From Phycisphaerales bacterium (GTDB taxonomy: Bacteria; Planctomycetota; Phycisphaerae; Phycisphaerales; UBA1924), in contig CAJPFG010000004.1 in assembly GCA_905339235.1 (NCBI GenBank), positions 62,001 through 126,000 on the forward strand: a stretch of DNA of 64,000 nt. The letters run 5' to 3'. A program made the translations under genes and the position numbers. The notes beneath the pieces were generated by a model. That model did no database searches, was not told where the DNA came from, and saw nothing but the letters and a program-made list of their open reading frames with translations. Of the stretch, positions 1 through 7,470 are shown in pieces; the stretch's first letter is position 1, and each line of letters begins with the position of its first letter.

Positions 1-439
1 GCGCGGGGAGAATCGCCCCGGGCAGCGTCTCGATGAACGCACGGATTTCGTCGCGAACGCGCCGGTAGTGCGGCATGGCCTCGTCGTCGCGCCGCGCACC
101 CCGGGCGAGGCGCGGCGGGTCGTCGAACCCGACGTGAATCACTCGGGCGCCGGGCACGAGGGGGCAGGCTTCACGGGCCGAGTCGCAGACGGTCACGATT
201 ACGTCGAACTGGGCCGCGATATCGCCAAGGGGCTTGGAGAGGTTCCGGGAGATGTCGATTCCGACTTCCGCCATCGCACGCACCGCCATCGGATTCAGGG
301 GCACGGGGTACGTGCCGGCGGAGAAGGCCTCGATGGCTTTGGGCAAGAGCGCCCCAGCCCAGGCCTCGGCCATCTGGCTCCTGCACGAGTTTCCCGTGCA
401 GAGGAACAGGACGCGCAGCGGGCGGTCATCGCTTGCCAC
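1..439 (-). CDS. arsC: Arsenate reductase, low-molecular-weight phosphatase type (3' end beyond window)
   Basis: Probably reduces arsenate to arsenite in the cytoplasm. The reading frame, translated from the minus strand, starts at a GTG (437-439) and gives a protein beginning VASDDRPLRVLFLCTGNSCR. It shows the CTGNSCRS phosphate-binding loop (C-X5-R) near residue 15 and IVTVCDSAREACP around residue 85, which carries the further cysteines typical of the thioredoxin-coupled ArsC family. An acidic DDPPR segment follows, as expected for the general-acid loop. The frame is open to the window edge, so the last residues are missing. It overlaps the end of the upstream ArsR gene by 14 bases, which implies translational coupling and arsenic-responsive control. 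A plain LMW protein-tyrosine phosphatase is the alternative, but the second cysteine motif argues for ArsC. Confidence 0.88.
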   Translation of the reverse strand, partial: MASDDRPLRVLFLCTGNSCRSQMAEAWAGALLPKAIEAFSAGTYPVPLNPMAVRAMAEVGIDISRNLSKPLGDIAAQFDVIVTVCDSAREACPLVPGARVIHVGFDDPPRLARGARRDDEAMPHYRRVRDEIRAFIETLPGAILPA

Positions 440-821
440 AGCATCCCTCCTTGCAGGCTTTCGCCTCGGAGGCCGGACAGCACTCTTCAATCGCGTCGGC
501 GAGTTTGCGGAGAGTTCGGCACAGGTGGGCGTACTGGACGGAGTAGGAGACAACGCGGCCTTGCTTGGTTGCCGCGAGGATGCCCGCGCCCTCAAGGAGC
601 GCAAGATGGCGGGAGACTACCGAAAAGTCCACCGAGCAGCACTCGGCGACCTCGGTCACCGAGCAGGGGCGGCCGCACTTGACCAGGCAGCCCAGCAGCC
701 GGGCGCGGGTGGGGTCGCAGAGGGCCTTGAAGAGGTCGGGGTTGAGGAGGTCGTCCACGGGGCGGCAGCAGGCCGCGGCCTGGCGGGGCGACATGGTCCG
801 TCGTGTGTGTACTTGCGTCAT
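426..821 (-). CDS. arsR: ArsR-family metalloregulatory repressor
   Basis: Winged-helix repressor, probably sensing arsenite and controlling itself and arsC. The core reads DLFKALCDPTRARLLGCL, then the recognition region SVTEVAECCSVDFSVVSRHL, then a wing with TKQGRVVSYSV. Vicinal cysteines in the recognition helix (ECC) and at the C terminus (CKEGCCGKR) are candidate As(III) ligands. The longest frame begins at 875, but a good promoter lies inside that extension. I therefore place the start at the ATG at 821, exactly where transcription should begin (ATG at 824 and 794 are alternatives). An inverted repeat covers the start, consistent with autorepression. The arsC frame begins inside its last codons. 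Confidence 0.88.
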   Translation of the reverse strand: MTQVHTRRTMSPRQAAACCRPVDDLLNPDLFKALCDPTRARLLGCLVKCGRPCSVTEVAECCSVDFSVVSRHLALLEGAGILAATKQGRVVSYSVQYAHLCRTLRKLADAIEECCPASEAKACKEGCCGKR

Positions 822-856
822 CATGCAAGTATTGCCATACGGCGCCGCCGGGTCAA
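810..856 (-). promoter_or_regulatory. arsR promoter with overlapping operator
   Basis: On the minus strand a -35 TTGACC (856-851) and a -10 AATACT (833-828) are separated by 17 bases. A perfect 7-base inverted repeat, TACTTGC-N8-GCAAGTA, occupies 831-810, covering the end of the -10 and the predicted start of transcription. The tandem ATG codons at 824 and 821 lie in its spacer. This is a plausible ArsR operator, and the transcript would begin at or next to the start codon. Confidence 0.72.
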
Positions 857-924
857 GCCTCGCCCTGAGATTCAACGCAAATCAACGGTGGCCGGGGGCG
901 TTACCGGAACTCTGCCGCCGCTCA

Positions 925-1401
925 TCAGCCTTGGAGGACGAACTCGGCGACTTCGCAGGCGACGTAGCGGTCCGTCTCCTGTCCCGTGCGATAGCCGGTG
1001 AGACGGAAACCGCAGTTGTGCAGGACCCGGATGGACGCGAGGTTGGCCCGGGCGGCCGTGGCGTGCAGCGGTCGGCGGGGAACCTCCTGCAGGAACAGGC
1101 GGAGCGCCCGAGTCGCGACACCCCTGCCCCAGTGCTCGCGGGCGATCCAGTATCCGACGGCGTCCAGTCCGTCCATGTCGAAGCAGGACACCCCGCCGAT
1201 GATGGACTCGTTCTCAACGATCACGCGCGCGGTGACGGCGGCATCCTTGAAGATCCGATCCCACACGGCCTGAAACGCTTCGAGACTTCGCGGCTTGGTG
1301 CCGGCCATGCGGTTGGCTTCGGGATCGAGTTGATGCAGGTAGAGCGCGGGGATGTCGTCAGGGCGGACCGGGCGCAGGTAAGTTGCGGCGAGTGGCGGCA
1401 T
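925..1401 (-). CDS. GNAT family N-acetyltransferase (RimJ/RimL type)
   Basis: Acetyl-CoA-dependent N-acetyltransferase of 158 residues; substrate unknown. The fold is recognisable from the N-terminal LRPVRPDDIPALYLHQLD, the acetyl-CoA loop WIAREHWGRGVATRALRLF (a Q/RxxGxG/A-type motif) and the C-terminal NLASIRVLHNCGFRLTGYRT, typical of the RimJ/RimL subgroup. The start at 1401 has AGGAT upstream. It is transcribed in the same direction as arsR-arsC but lies upstream of the arsR promoter, so it need not be co-regulated. Such genes often act on small molecules or antibiotics rather than ribosomal proteins; nothing here decides which. Confidence 0.88.
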   Translation of the reverse strand: MPPLAATYLRPVRPDDIPALYLHQLDPEANRMAGTKPRSLEAFQAVWDRIFKDAAVTARVIVENESIIGGVSCFDMDGLDAVGYWIAREHWGRGVATRALRLFLQEVPRRPLHATAARANLASIRVLHNCGFRLTGYRTGQETDRYVACEVAEFVLQG

Positions 1402-1564
1402 GGGGCGATCCTACCCCACCGCTTGTAGGCTTCCCCGCGGGTGTCGGCCACGCCGGGTTGAGGTGACTCCTTCAAGGGGAATGGAGAATCGCCTACCGCG
1501 GCCCACCAACGGGCAAGCGAGTCGGTAGTCGTCGAATCGATTTCCGGAATGACGCAAACTGGCC

Positions 1565-1598
1565 TTGACATATTCCCGTATCGGCATATATTAACGCC
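1565..1598 (+). promoter_or_regulatory. Promoter of the 1599 ArsR-type gene
   Basis: TTGACA (1565-1570) and TATATT (1587-1592) are separated by 16 bases, both close to consensus. The ATG at 1599 is the seventh base after the -10, so the transcript should start on the start codon itself. An imperfect inverted repeat, ATATTCC-N6-GGCATAT (1570-1589, one mismatch), fills the spacer and is a candidate operator for the encoded regulator. Confidence 0.75.
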
Positions 1599-1982
1599 AT
1601 GGCACGTTCACCGACCACCGCCGACGCCTTCGCAGCCATCGCCGAGCCGCGGCGCCGCGAGATCCTCGGCATCCTCGCCGGCGGCATCGGCGAGGCGGCG
1701 GAGCGTGACGTCACCTGGATCGTCGAGGAACTCGGCTGGCCCCAGCCGCAGGTTTCCAAGCACTTGGGAGTGCTTCGCAAGGTCGGCCTCGTCAGCGTCG
1801 TGCGGAAAGGCAGGCGCCGAATGTACAGCCTGAACGGCGAGGAACTGCGGCCCGTGTACGAGTGGGTCAAGGCCTACGAGCGCTACTGGGATCACCAACT
1901 CAAACGCATTAAGGACCGCGCGGAGCAGATGGAACGTGAATCAAGTCTCAAGGAACGCTCATCACATTCCGGCCGAACCTGA
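1599..1982 (+). CDS. ArsR-type winged-helix transcriptional regulator
   Basis: 127-residue repressor-like protein of the ArsR branch that usually sits next to SRPBCC (AHSA1) genes. The sequence shows AFAAIAEPRRREILGIL, then a recognition helix region WPQPQVSKHLGVLRKVGLV, then a wing RKGRRRMYSLN. There are no cysteines, so metal sensing is unlikely. The C-terminal YEWVKAYERYWDHQLKRIKD is the usual end of this subgroup. It starts at the base where transcription is predicted to begin and ends 14 bases before the ATG of the SRPBCC gene, so it heads a four- or five-gene operon (to 4070). Confidence 0.9.
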   Translation: MARSPTTADAFAAIAEPRRREILGILAGGIGEAAERDVTWIVEELGWPQPQVSKHLGVLRKVGLVSVVRKGRRRMYSLNGEELRPVYEWVKAYERYWDHQLKRIKDRAEQMERESSLKERSSHSGRT

Positions 1983-1995
1983 AAGGAGGAACCCC

Positions 1996-2517
1996 ATGTC
2001 CACCGCCACCCCCACCACCCCCACCACCCCCACCACCCCCATGTCCACCACCGCCGAAAATGAAACCGTTCACACGCTCGACATTCGCAGGGACATCTTC
2101 ATCGCCGCGTCGCCCGAGATTGCGTTCGAGGCGCTGCTCGAGGAACTTGGTCCGGGCAGCCAGATGCCCGACGGCAAGCCCTTTCCGATGAAGATCGAGC
2201 CATGGGCCGGCGGACGCTGGTTCCGCGACATGGGTGAGTCGGGCGGGCACAAGTACGGCCACCTCTGGGGACACGTGCAGGTCATCAAGGCGCCCACGTT
2301 ACTCGAACTGGCCGGCCCGATGCCGATGTCATACCCGGCTATCAATCACGTGCAGTACCGCATCAAGGCGGAGGGCGGCGGCACGCGCCTGTCGCTGATC
2401 CACCGCGCGATGGGCCTCATCCCGAAGGAACACCGTGACGGCATGCCCGAGGGCTGGGAGCACGGGCTCACCCGGATCAAGCAGGTCGCCGAGCGCAAGG
2501 CCGGTGCGAAGCGGTAG
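1996..2517 (+). CDS. SRPBCC (AHSA1/START-like) domain protein
   Basis: 173-residue protein with a hydrophobic-ligand cavity fold; ligand and role unknown. The start at 1996 is fixed by AAAGGAGG at 1982-1989. The first 16 residues are a Thr/Pro tract encoded by a 9-base tandem repeat and are probably unstructured. The domain follows: DIRRDIFIAASPEIAFEALL (typical first strand and helix), then WAGGRWFRDMG and the closing helix GWEHGLTRIKQVAER. It lies directly after an ArsR-type regulator, an arrangement repeated at 11790-13225. Confidence 0.87.
   Translation: MSTATPTTPTTPTTPMSTTAENETVHTLDIRRDIFIAASPEIAFEALLEELGPGSQMPDGKPFPMKIEPWAGGRWFRDMGESGGHKYGHLWGHVQVIKAPTLLELAGPMPMSYPAINHVQYRIKAEGGGTRLSLIHRAMGLIPKEHRDGMPEGWEHGLTRIKQVAERKAGAKR
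2008..2040 (+). repeat. In-frame tandem 9-base repeat (Thr-Thr-Pro codons)
   Basis: Units of CCC ACC ACC repeat perfectly three to four times inside the start of the SRPBCC gene, encoding (PTT)n. Because the unit is a multiple of three, copy-number change would alter only tail length. A related Thr/Pro tract lies at 51027-51101. Confidence 0.8.
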
Positions 2518-2537
2518 TCCCTTCCTGAGGCCGCGTC

Positions 2538-2918
2538 ATGTCCGCCAACAAGGACACCATCGAACGCTACATGGAGGGCTTTCGGCGCAGCGACCACGCG
2601 ATGGTTCTCTCATGCCTCACCGACGATGTGGAATGGCTGATCCCCGGCATGTTCCAAGTCTTCGGGAAGGCGGCTTTCGACAGGGAAATCGAGAACGAGG
2701 CGTTCGTCGGCGGCCCGACCATCACCGTTTCTCGCCTGGTTGAGGAGGGCGGCGTCGTCGTGGCGGAAGGGGCCGTCACGGCCCGAAAGCGCGACGGGGG
2801 CCAACTCAACCTCGTGTTCTGCGACGTGTTCACCATGCGGCAAGGCAAAGTTCGCTCTCTCGTGTCGTATCTGATGGCGATCAAGCCAACCACGGGCGCC
2901 GAAGGCGCCCACAAGTAG
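2538..2918 (+). CDS. SnoaL-like / NTF2-fold protein
   Basis: 126-residue cone-shaped alpha+beta protein. It opens with the family signature NKDTIERYMEGFRRSDHAMV and LSCLTDDVEWLIPG, followed by strands such as VVVAEGAVTARKRDGG and NLVFCDVFTMRQGKVRSL. Members include polyketide cyclases, small isomerases and many proteins of unknown function; catalytic residues cannot be assigned here. It is third in the ArsR-SRPBCC-SnoaL-DUF899 operon, 20 bases after the previous stop. Confidence 0.85.
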   Translation: MSANKDTIERYMEGFRRSDHAMVLSCLTDDVEWLIPGMFQVFGKAAFDREIENEAFVGGPTITVSRLVEEGGVVVAEGAVTARKRDGGQLNLVFCDVFTMRQGKVRSLVSYLMAIKPTTGAEGAHK

Positions 2919-2928
2919 GGAGTCATCC

Positions 2929-3729
2929 ATGAGCACCCAGTCACCCACCACCCCCGCCACCCCCAGCCCTTCCACCCACCGAGTCGCCTCGCGCGAAGAG
3001 TGGCTCCGGGAGCGCATCGGCCTGCTCGCCGAAGAAAAGGAACTGACCCACCGGCGCGATGCGCTCGCGAGCAAGGTCCGCTCCCTTCCCTGGGTCAAGG
3101 TGGACAAGAACTACACCTTTGATGCGCCGACCGGCAAGAAATCCCTCACCGAACTCTTCGGCGACAAGAGGCAACTCATCGTCTACCACTTCATGTTCGA
3201 TCGCACGTGGTCGCAGGGGTGCAAGTCCTGCTCGTTCGTCGCCGACCACTACAACCCGCTCGTCGTGCACCTCGCACACCGTGACATCTCGTTCGCCACG
3301 ATCTCCAAGGCGCCCATCGAGAAGATCGAGCAGTTCCGCAAGCGCATGGGCTGGACGTTCGCATGGGTCTCGGGCGCGAACACCGACTTCGGCCACGATT
3401 TCGGCGTGTCATTCACCGATCAGGAACTCACGTCGGACACGTCCGTGTACAACTTCACGGACAAGCCCTACCCGATCCGCGAGCTCCCGGGGCTGTCGGT
3501 CTTCTTCAAGGACTCCCGCGGCAACCTCTACCACACCTATTCGACGTTCGCCCGCGGCCTCGAGGATTTCCTCACCGCGTACCGCTACATCGACATCACA
3601 CCCATGGGCCGCGACGAAACGCAAACCGGCGGCATGGGCTGGCTCCGACACCATGACCGCTACGACGACAAGCCGTTCGTGGACCCGTGGGCGGAAAGGC
3701 CCGGTATCACCGCGCCGCTGGCGCAATGA
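2929..3729 (+). CDS. DUF899 family thioredoxin-fold protein
   Basis: 266 residues; matches the DUF899 family as I remember it. Its hallmarks are ELTHRRDALASKVRSLPWV, the YHFMFDRTWSQGCKSCSFVAD segment with a CxxC at the thioredoxin-like position, ATISKAPIEKIEQFRKRMGW, and the C-terminal GLEDFLTAYRYIDITPMGR. The family is thought to have a thioredoxin-like fold, and its reaction is not established. Start supported by GGGAGT upstream. The N terminus carries a short Thr/Pro-rich stretch. Its stop overlaps the next start (ATGA), indicating tight coupling. Confidence 0.9.
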   Translation: MSTQSPTTPATPSPSTHRVASREEWLRERIGLLAEEKELTHRRDALASKVRSLPWVKVDKNYTFDAPTGKKSLTELFGDKRQLIVYHFMFDRTWSQGCKSCSFVADHYNPLVVHLAHRDISFATISKAPIEKIEQFRKRMGWTFAWVSGANTDFGHDFGVSFTDQELTSDTSVYNFTDKPYPIRELPGLSVFFKDSRGNLYHTYSTFARGLEDFLTAYRYIDITPMGRDETQTGGMGWLRHHDRYDDKPFVDPWAERPGITAPLAQ

Positions 3730-4070
3730 TCGGAGTTCCAATGCACTGTTGCTCTGGCCGCGATCCCGCCGCGCCCGCCGCGGCCCGTGTTGACGTGCGA
3801 GATTCCGGCCGGCGCTCCTGGCGGCGGCGGGTCGGCGCGGCGATCGAGTGGGCCGTTCCCATCGCCGCGCTGGCGCTCATTCCCAAGTGCCCGGCGTGCG
3901 TGGCGGGGTACGTGCTGCTGTTCACGGGGGTAGGGCTCTCCTTCCCCGAGGCGACGACGCTGCGCTGGGTGCTCATCGCGCTGAGCGTGGCAGCGCTGGG
4001 TTGGCTTCTGCTTCGCGCGGCGCGTCGGGCGAGCGTGATCCTCAAGGGACCGACGGGGCAGCCTCATTGA
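3726..4070 (+). CDS. Small two- to three-span membrane protein with CPAC motif
   Basis: 114 residues, function unknown. The ATG at 3726 overlaps the upstream stop. Hydrophobic segments lie at about residues 36-62 and 72-92. Between them sits IPKCPACVAGYVLLFTGVGLS, a CxxC at a membrane boundary as seen in MerC-like and other putative metal- or thiol-handling membrane proteins. An N-terminal HCC adds two cysteines. Being the last gene of the DUF899 operon suggests a redox or metal-stress role, but this is inference. Confidence 0.75.
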   Translation: MIGVPMHCCSGRDPAAPAAARVDVRDSGRRSWRRRVGAAIEWAVPIAALALIPKCPACVAGYVLLFTGVGLSFPEATTLRWVLIALSVAALGWLLLRAARRASVILKGPTGQPH

Positions 4071-4096
4071 CCGCAGAGAGATTGCCTTGCCCGGGA

Positions 4097-5488
4097 TCAT
4101 TCCACGATGCGTTTCGCCTTCACCTGTCCACCTCCCTGGAACAGCGTGAACGACTGTCCATCGTCAGCAAACACCATTCTCACTTCGGTGTCGAACGAGG
4201 CGCGGAACTCGTTGCCGCCGCCGACCTCCGGGCCCTGCCATTGAATGGCGAACGCCGGCTGGCCATCGGCCTGCACCATGGCTTTGCCTTCTTCCTCCCA
4301 AATCTTCACGTCCATCTCTTCCAACTTGAACTTGCCGATGACGCGCTTCAGCGCCTCGGGAGTGATCGGGACGTTTGCGGCGACCACCTTCTCGATGCCC
4401 ACCGCTGCCCGGGCGAGGGCGTTGGCGATCCGGCCCGAACGGATCGGCTCGCCATTCGAGATCACCGCGATGTGCAGGTCCTCCTCCGGCAGCCACATGA
4501 GCATGGAGTTGAAGCCGAAGATGCCGCCGCCGTGACGGATGCAGGGGCGGCCTTCCCACTCGCTGACCTCCAAGCCGAAACCGTAGTGCGTGCTCTCGCC
4601 GTCGGGGAGAATCGCGGCGGTGGTCATCAGGGTGAAAGACTCCGGCCGGACGACCTTGCCGGATGCGATCGCCATCGACCACCTCACCAGGTCCTCGCCC
4701 GTGGAGACGAGCGATCCCGCGGCGTATGGCTGGCTCATTCCCAAGGGTGCATCGTTGACGATCTCGCCATCCTGCAGCGTGTAGCCCTGCGCGCGGTTCT
4801 TCATGAGGGTGCTGTTGGAGTCGTATCGCGTGCGCCCGAGTTTGAGCGGAGTGAAAAACTCGTTCTGCATGTGTTGGGCGTAGGTGACGCCGCTGATCTT
4901 CTCGATGATCATGCCGAGCATGTAGTACGCCGTGTTGTTGTAGGCCCACTTCTCGCCCGGCTTGAAATCGAAGGGCTTGCCCTTGACCAGCGCGAGCATC
5001 TCCTCGTGCGTCAGTTCGAGCGGTTGCAGTTTCGCCCACTCCTCTCCCAAGCTGGTGTAACTGGGGATGCCCGAGGTGTGATTGAGCAGTTGGCGGACAG
5101 TGACCGCGTTGCCCTGCATCGGAAAGTCGGGCACGTACTTGCCCAGATCGTCATCCAGGCTGACTTTGCCTTGCTCGACGAACCGCATGATCGCGGCGGC
5201 GGTGAACTGCTTCGTGACCGACCCGATTCGGAACATCGTGTCCTTGTCGGCGGGAACATCGAACTCGGCATCGGCCAGCCCGTACGCCTTGGCAACGACG
5301 ACCTCGCCCCTTTGCGCCACACCGATCGAGAGGCCTACCGCTCCGGGCTTCCGCAGGTACTCGGCGGCGATCGCGTCGGCCTTGGAGAGGATCTCGGCGT
5401 ATGTGGGCGGCTCCGCCGGCGCCACGCTCGCAACGGTCGAGACCACGACCAGAGCAAAGAACTTCGGAATCGCGCGGGGTGACAGCAT
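4097..5488 (-). CDS. Exported serine hydrolase of the beta-lactamase/PBP (class C) family
   Basis: 463 residues. The signal peptide MLSPRAIPKFFALVVVSTVA ends near APA|EPP. The serine-beta-lactamase-like fold is shown by SVTK at residues 90-93 (nucleophile Ser and general base Lys), YNN at 183-185, and an HGGG segment near residue 345 in the KTG position. A C-terminal lipocalin-like extension rich in beta strands follows, as in many esterase/peptidase members. The chosen ATG (5488) has AGGAG nine bases upstream, although the frame is open to 5611. Probable activity is hydrolysis of esters or D-amino peptides in the periplasm; true antibiotic resistance is not implied. It is convergent with the preceding operon. 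Confidence 0.9.
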   Translation of the reverse strand: MLSPRAIPKFFALVVVSTVASVAPAEPPTYAEILSKADAIAAEYLRKPGAVGLSIGVAQRGEVVVAKAYGLADAEFDVPADKDTMFRIGSVTKQFTAAAIMRFVEQGKVSLDDDLGKYVPDFPMQGNAVTVRQLLNHTSGIPSYTSLGEEWAKLQPLELTHEEMLALVKGKPFDFKPGEKWAYNNTAYYMLGMIIEKISGVTYAQHMQNEFFTPLKLGRTRYDSNSTLMKNRAQGYTLQDGEIVNDAPLGMSQPYAAGSLVSTGEDLVRWSMAIASGKVVRPESFTLMTTAAILPDGESTHYGFGLEVSEWEGRPCIRHGGGIFGFNSMLMWLPEEDLHIAVISNGEPIRSGRIANALARAAVGIEKVVAANVPITPEALKRVIGKFKLEEMDVKIWEEEGKAMVQADGQPAFAIQWQGPEVGGGNEFRASFDTEVRMVFADDGQSFTLFQGGGQVKAKRIVE

Positions 5489-5588
5489 GGGCATCGTCTC
5501 CTGGTGCGGCATGGAGGATGTTGGGAACCGGGGCGTCACGGTTTCACGTGCTCCTGATCGCCACGGACCCGCCGGCGGGCCGCGCAAT

Positions 5589-6083
5589 CTACGCTGCCAG
5601 CCACATCGCAAGCAGGAACAGCCCGAACGCGAGGACGTGAACTCCCCAGACCGTCAGGGCGAACACGGCCTGCCGGCGAGCCGTCCACGCCATGAACCGA
5701 TGCCGGTGCCGGTACATCAGGGCCACGCCGGCCGCGCTAAGAAACCCGAACGCATCCGCGGCCATGACCGGCCAGGGCGCGCCGCTGCCCCCGCGCAAGC
5801 CCTCGCGGATCGTCATGAAGACTGGAATCATCACGAACAACGCGGCCACCCCCGAGAAGCACCCGGGCGCCATCGCGAGCACCAGCCACCCGAACCGTGC
5901 CTGGGGTGAGCCGATCTTCAGGACAAGCGGCTCGCCACATTCCGGGCACGTGGCCGTCTTGATATCTCGAAGGTCGTACGCGCAGCGCGGACAGGGGGCC
6001 GAACGACCCTGGAGGAACGCAACCACTTCACGGCCCGAATCCAGATGAAGCCCCGGCGTTGCTGATTCCTTCTCTGCGTTCAT
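5589..6083 (-). CDS. Membrane protein with N-terminal zinc ribbon
   Basis: 164 residues. A double CxxC zinc ribbon (CPRCAYDLRD at about 31-40 and CPECGEP at about 46-52) is followed by hydrophobic segments near 65-93, 105-122 and 138-162. I remember the combination CPxCxYDLR...CPECG plus a few membrane spans as common in planctomycetes. Function is unknown; the ribbon would face the cytoplasm if the N terminus is inside. It follows the serine hydrolase promoter region on the same strand. Confidence 0.82.
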   Translation of the reverse strand: MNAEKESATPGLHLDSGREVVAFLQGRSAPCPRCAYDLRDIKTATCPECGEPLVLKIGSPQARFGWLVLAMAPGCFSGVAALFVMIPVFMTIREGLRGGSGAPWPVMAADAFGFLSAAGVALMYRHRHRFMAWTARRQAVFALTVWGVHVLAFGLFLLAMWLAA

Positions 6084-6272
6084 CGGCTTCTTTCAACGTC
6101 TTTCGGTGCTGCGTGGTTCGGCTACTTCGCGGATTGTTGGACCCGTTGCGTTAGAATCATCTCCATGACCTCTACGCCATCCTCGGCAACCGACACGCTC
6201 ACCGCGCGCTTTCCCGGAACATCGCGGGAAGGCGGTTCCTGACGGCGTCGATCCGGGCGAACGTAAAATCGC

Positions 6273-6854
6273 GTGATGACACCAACTGCAGGCTCCACCG
6301 CCGCCAGAATCCGGTTCCGGTCCACCCTCCTGAGGCCGCGCCAACCGAAGGCCGCCACCTGGACGTTTCTGGTTCTCCCGAAAGAGGCCAGCGCAAGGCT
6401 CCCCTCGCGAAGCATGGTATCGGTCGAGGGTACGTTCAACGGACGACCGCTCAAGACCACGCTCGAGCCGGACGGCCAGGGCGGCCACTGGCTCAAGGTA
6501 GACCGCAAGTTGCGTGACGCGGCCGGCGCGGCGCCAGGCGACACCGTGACGGTCGAGATCGCCCCGTCGGCACAGGAGCCCGAGCCCAAGGTGCCTTCCG
6601 ACCTGCGAAAGGCGCTCGCCGCGGCCTCGGCGAAAACGCGAGAGGCATGGAAGAGCATCACCCCCCTCGCCCGGCGGGATTTCATGCACTGGATCGTCTC
6701 CGCCAAGCAGAAAGAGACCCGCGCCCGCCGGATCGAAAACGCCTGCGACATGCTCGCAAAGGGAAAACGCCGCCCCTGCTGCTTCGACCGGTCCGGGATG
6801 TACGACAAGAGCCTCAGTTGCCCCGTGGCCGACACCTTTGGCGAAGAGCCCTGA
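6273..6854 (+). CDS. DUF1905 + OmdA (YdeI/OmpD-associated) domain protein
   Basis: 193 residues with two recognisable parts. The DUF1905 beta-barrel has RFRSTLLR near the start, then FLVLPKEASARLPSRSMVSV, VEGTFNGRPLKTTLEPDGQG and HWLKVDRKLRDAAGAAPGD. The OmdA helical region has SDLRKALAAASAKTREAWKS, LARRDFMHWIVSAKQKETR and RIENACDMLAKGKR. The start at 6273 is needed to include the first strand. No enzyme activity is established for the family. The 189 bases upstream (6084-6272) hold no gene I can support. Confidence 0.87.
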   Translation: MMTPTAGSTAARIRFRSTLLRPRQPKAATWTFLVLPKEASARLPSRSMVSVEGTFNGRPLKTTLEPDGQGGHWLKVDRKLRDAAGAAPGDTVTVEIAPSAQEPEPKVPSDLRKALAAASAKTREAWKSITPLARRDFMHWIVSAKQKETRARRIENACDMLAKGKRRPCCFDRSGMYDKSLSCPVADTFGEEP

Positions 6855-6869
6855 GCACCCGCGACACCG

Positions 6870-7403
6870 TCACTTCCGCGGACTCGCCACATGCTGATCC
6901 AGCAGCACCGGATTCCCATCCGGATCCAGCAGCATCACGCTCGCGGGCCCCGACGTCGCCTCATCCGCGGCCAGCGCCAGCGTCAGTCCTCGACCCTTGA
7001 GCGTCCGCTGGATCTCTCGCACATCGTCAAACTCGGGCAGTGTCTTGGCCGAACGGTCCCACCCGGGGTTGAACGTAAGCGTGTTCTTCTCGAGCATGCC
7101 CTGGAACAGCCCGATGGTGGCGGTCTCATTCTGGAGGATCAGCCAGTTCTGGGCCTGATTTCCGCCGATGGCCGTGAAGCCGAGTTTCTCGTAGAACGCC
7201 CGCGACGCGGAGAGGTCCTTGACAGCAAGACTGACCGAGAAGTTTCCGAGCCTCATGGGTGCGACTCCTGCAGCAGGTGCGGACGGGCGGGCCGCGGCGG
7301 GTGAATCGGAAGTGCGCGTCGCAGCGCACCCCCCACATCCCCACACACCGCCCAGCACGCAAACGAAAACGCCTAGAGTGAACCCGGTCACGGGATTCTC
7401 CAC
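6870..7403 (-). CDS. VOC (glyoxalase-fold) protein with export signal
   Basis: 177 residues. A GTG start at 7403 adds a hydrophobic leader, FTLGVFVCVLGGVWGCGGCA, which looks like a lipoprotein or signal peptide (the lipobox is imperfect). The vicinal-oxygen-chelate domain follows: GNFSVSLAVKDLSASRAFYE, then NWLILQNETATIGLFQGM, and VMLLDPDGNPVLLDQH. If the leader is not used, translation would begin at the internal Met at 7256 and give an ordinary cytoplasmic VOC protein. An exported VOC protein would be unusual. Substrate unknown. Confidence 0.82.
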   Translation of the reverse strand: MENPVTGFTLGVFVCVLGGVWGCGGCAATRTSDSPAAARPSAPAAGVAPMRLGNFSVSLAVKDLSASRAFYEKLGFTAIGGNQAQNWLILQNETATIGLFQGMLEKNTLTFNPGWDRSAKTLPEFDDVREIQRTLKGRGLTLALAADEATSGPASVMLLDPDGNPVLLDQHVASPRK

Positions 7404-7470
7404 GCCCGGCCGGCTGACCGACCCGGGCCCACGATCATGGCACGGAAACGCTCGGAGGTCTTGACAGATC

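Noticed and set aside
2008-2040. Possible CRISPR-like repeats
   Set aside because: The units are contiguous 9-base codon repeats inside a gene, with no spacers. No CRISPR array or cas gene was seen anywhere.
4097-5488. Antibiotic-resistance beta-lactamase
   Set aside because: SxxK and YxN are shared by many esterases and peptidases. The long C-terminal domain and lack of a clear class C active-site context do not support a resistance call.
5489-5611. N-terminal extension of the serine hydrolase gene
   Set aside because: It would place 41 Arg/Pro-rich residues before a good signal peptide, and AGGAG is positioned for the ATG at 5488.
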